Assembly: GCA_030686115.1 (NCBI GenBank)
Contig: CP131612.1
Coordinates: forward strand, 2,232,001 to 2,296,000
From: Psychrobacter cibarius
Lineage (GTDB): Bacteria; Pseudomonadota; Gammaproteobacteria; Pseudomonadales; Moraxellaceae
Reading direction: 5' to 3'
DNA: 64,000 nt
The position numbers and the translations under genes are program-made. The notes beneath the pieces are model-generated. The model was not told the DNA's origin. It was given only the letters and a program-made list of their open reading frames with translations, and did no database searches. Below are positions 63,672-64,000 of this stretch, one piece after another; position 1 is the stretch's first letter; every line of letters begins with the position of its first letter.

Positions 63672-63935
63672 ATGGATTCTGGTATGCTGCACTTTAGCGT
63701 AGATAGTTATGAGCTAACCTTAACACTGACACTGACACTGACACTGACACTGCTACTAGGTTGCATCATTCTTTTCATCGCCAGTATTTCGGCGGCATTT
63801 AATGACAATTTTGATGCTTGTTCGTGGGAACACCTCACCACTTGGTTATTTATCGTCGGTGGTTTATTGATGATTGTCGGCTATATTGGTTATAAAGCCT
63901 ATGCATATTATCACCCTTATGCGTGGCTGGATTGA
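63672..63935 (+). CDS. Small membrane protein with coding hexanucleotide repeat
   Basis: An 87-residue protein with two hydrophobic segments: the first (about residues 12-45) contains a Leu-Thr run encoded by five exact ACACTG repeats, and the second (about residues 58-78) is LFIVGGLLMIVGYIGYKAYAYY. I do not recognise a family. The start is uncertain: ATG 63672 and ATG 63684 are in frame. No strong ribosome-binding site is seen. The repeat makes the helix length variable in principle. Confidence 0.5.
   Translation: MDSGMLHFSVDSYELTLTLTLTLTLTLLLGCIILFIASISAAFNDNFDACSWEHLTTWLFIVGGLLMIVGYIGYKAYAYYHPYAWLD
63723..63752 (+). repeat. Hexanucleotide tandem repeat (ACACTG)5
   Basis: Five perfect copies of ACACTG, encoding alternating Thr-Leu inside the first membrane segment of the 63672 protein. 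Changes in copy number would keep the frame and alter helix length by two residues each. Confidence 0.9.
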
Positions 63936-64000
63936 TAATGTCAATCCTTTATAAAAAATGGCTTAATTCTGTGCTAGTAGTGGTTAATGATGTCATGCAC

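Noticed and set aside
1..64000. tRNA, rRNA, CRISPR, prophage or complete insertion sequence
   Set aside because: No cloverleaf-type sequence with CCA region, no regular direct-repeat array, and no transposase or phage structural gene was recognised.

Overview
The window looks like a chromosomal segment of a Psychrobacter-type gammaproteobacterium (family Moraxellaceae). I infer this from the moderately AT-rich coding style, single-gene bacterial housekeeping enzymes typical of Gammaproteobacteria (RlmKL fusion, AcnB, LipA, DapD, RecJ, TtcA, LolCDE), an aerobic/microaerobic lifestyle with a cbb3 oxidase, and short 'CTAGGGCG...CGCCCTAG' repeat elements between genes. No database search was possible, so the genus is an inference. 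There are no rRNA, tRNA, CRISPR or prophage features that I can support.

Layout. 1-1643: lolD (cut by the window edge) and lolC/E on the minus strand. 2097-3591: a protein of unknown function and an SCP2-like lipid-binding protein. 4453-10703: the cbb3 cytochrome oxidase operon ccoNOQP, followed by ccoG and ccoH (fixH). 10858-19945: ttcA, queC, a small secreted protein, a Bcp-type peroxiredoxin, a dihydrolipoyl-dehydrogenase-like flavoprotein, an MscS channel and rlmKL.

20221-35349: a large Ter (tellurium/stress-response) locus, the most notable part of the window. The left half holds terD, a DUF475/TerC-like membrane protein, terE, an AIM24-family protein, terZ and, on the opposite strand, a terA-like gene. 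The right half, read away from terA, is a biosynthetic module: ATP-grasp enzyme, a TerD-like domain fused to a trypsin-like protease, a membrane-anchored J-domain protein with DjlA-like layout, a PRTase-TRSP protein, a HAD phosphatase, a StiP/PRTase_1-PELOTA protein and an HpcH/CitE-like aldolase. This set matches the module that comparative genomics has linked to synthesis of a nucleoside-like metabolite in Ter systems. The protease fusion and the atypical AT-rich J-domain gene are the unusual parts here.

35515-48868: alpha/beta hydrolase, enoyl-CoA hydratase, PACE efflux protein, DUF805 protein, acnB, a CMD-family protein, lipA, a TAXI-TRAP transporter operon (solute-binding lipoprotein, DUF1850 protein, fused permease) and a methylthioadenosine-phosphorylase-family gene. 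48982-52279: an arsenosugar-type operon (arsS, DUF547, two glycosyltransferase-like genes) without arsM. 52809-64000: a YtcJ-like amidohydrolase lipoprotein, a lysophospholipase-like hydrolase, dapD, queE, a DMT transporter, two tandem TRIC-type channel genes, recJ, a DUF697-like protein and two small membrane or exported proteins, one carrying a coding hexanucleotide repeat.

Non-coding structure includes many rho-independent terminators, two full copies and one solo end of a MITE-like repeat, three coding tandem repeats, and a few palindromes that could be operators.
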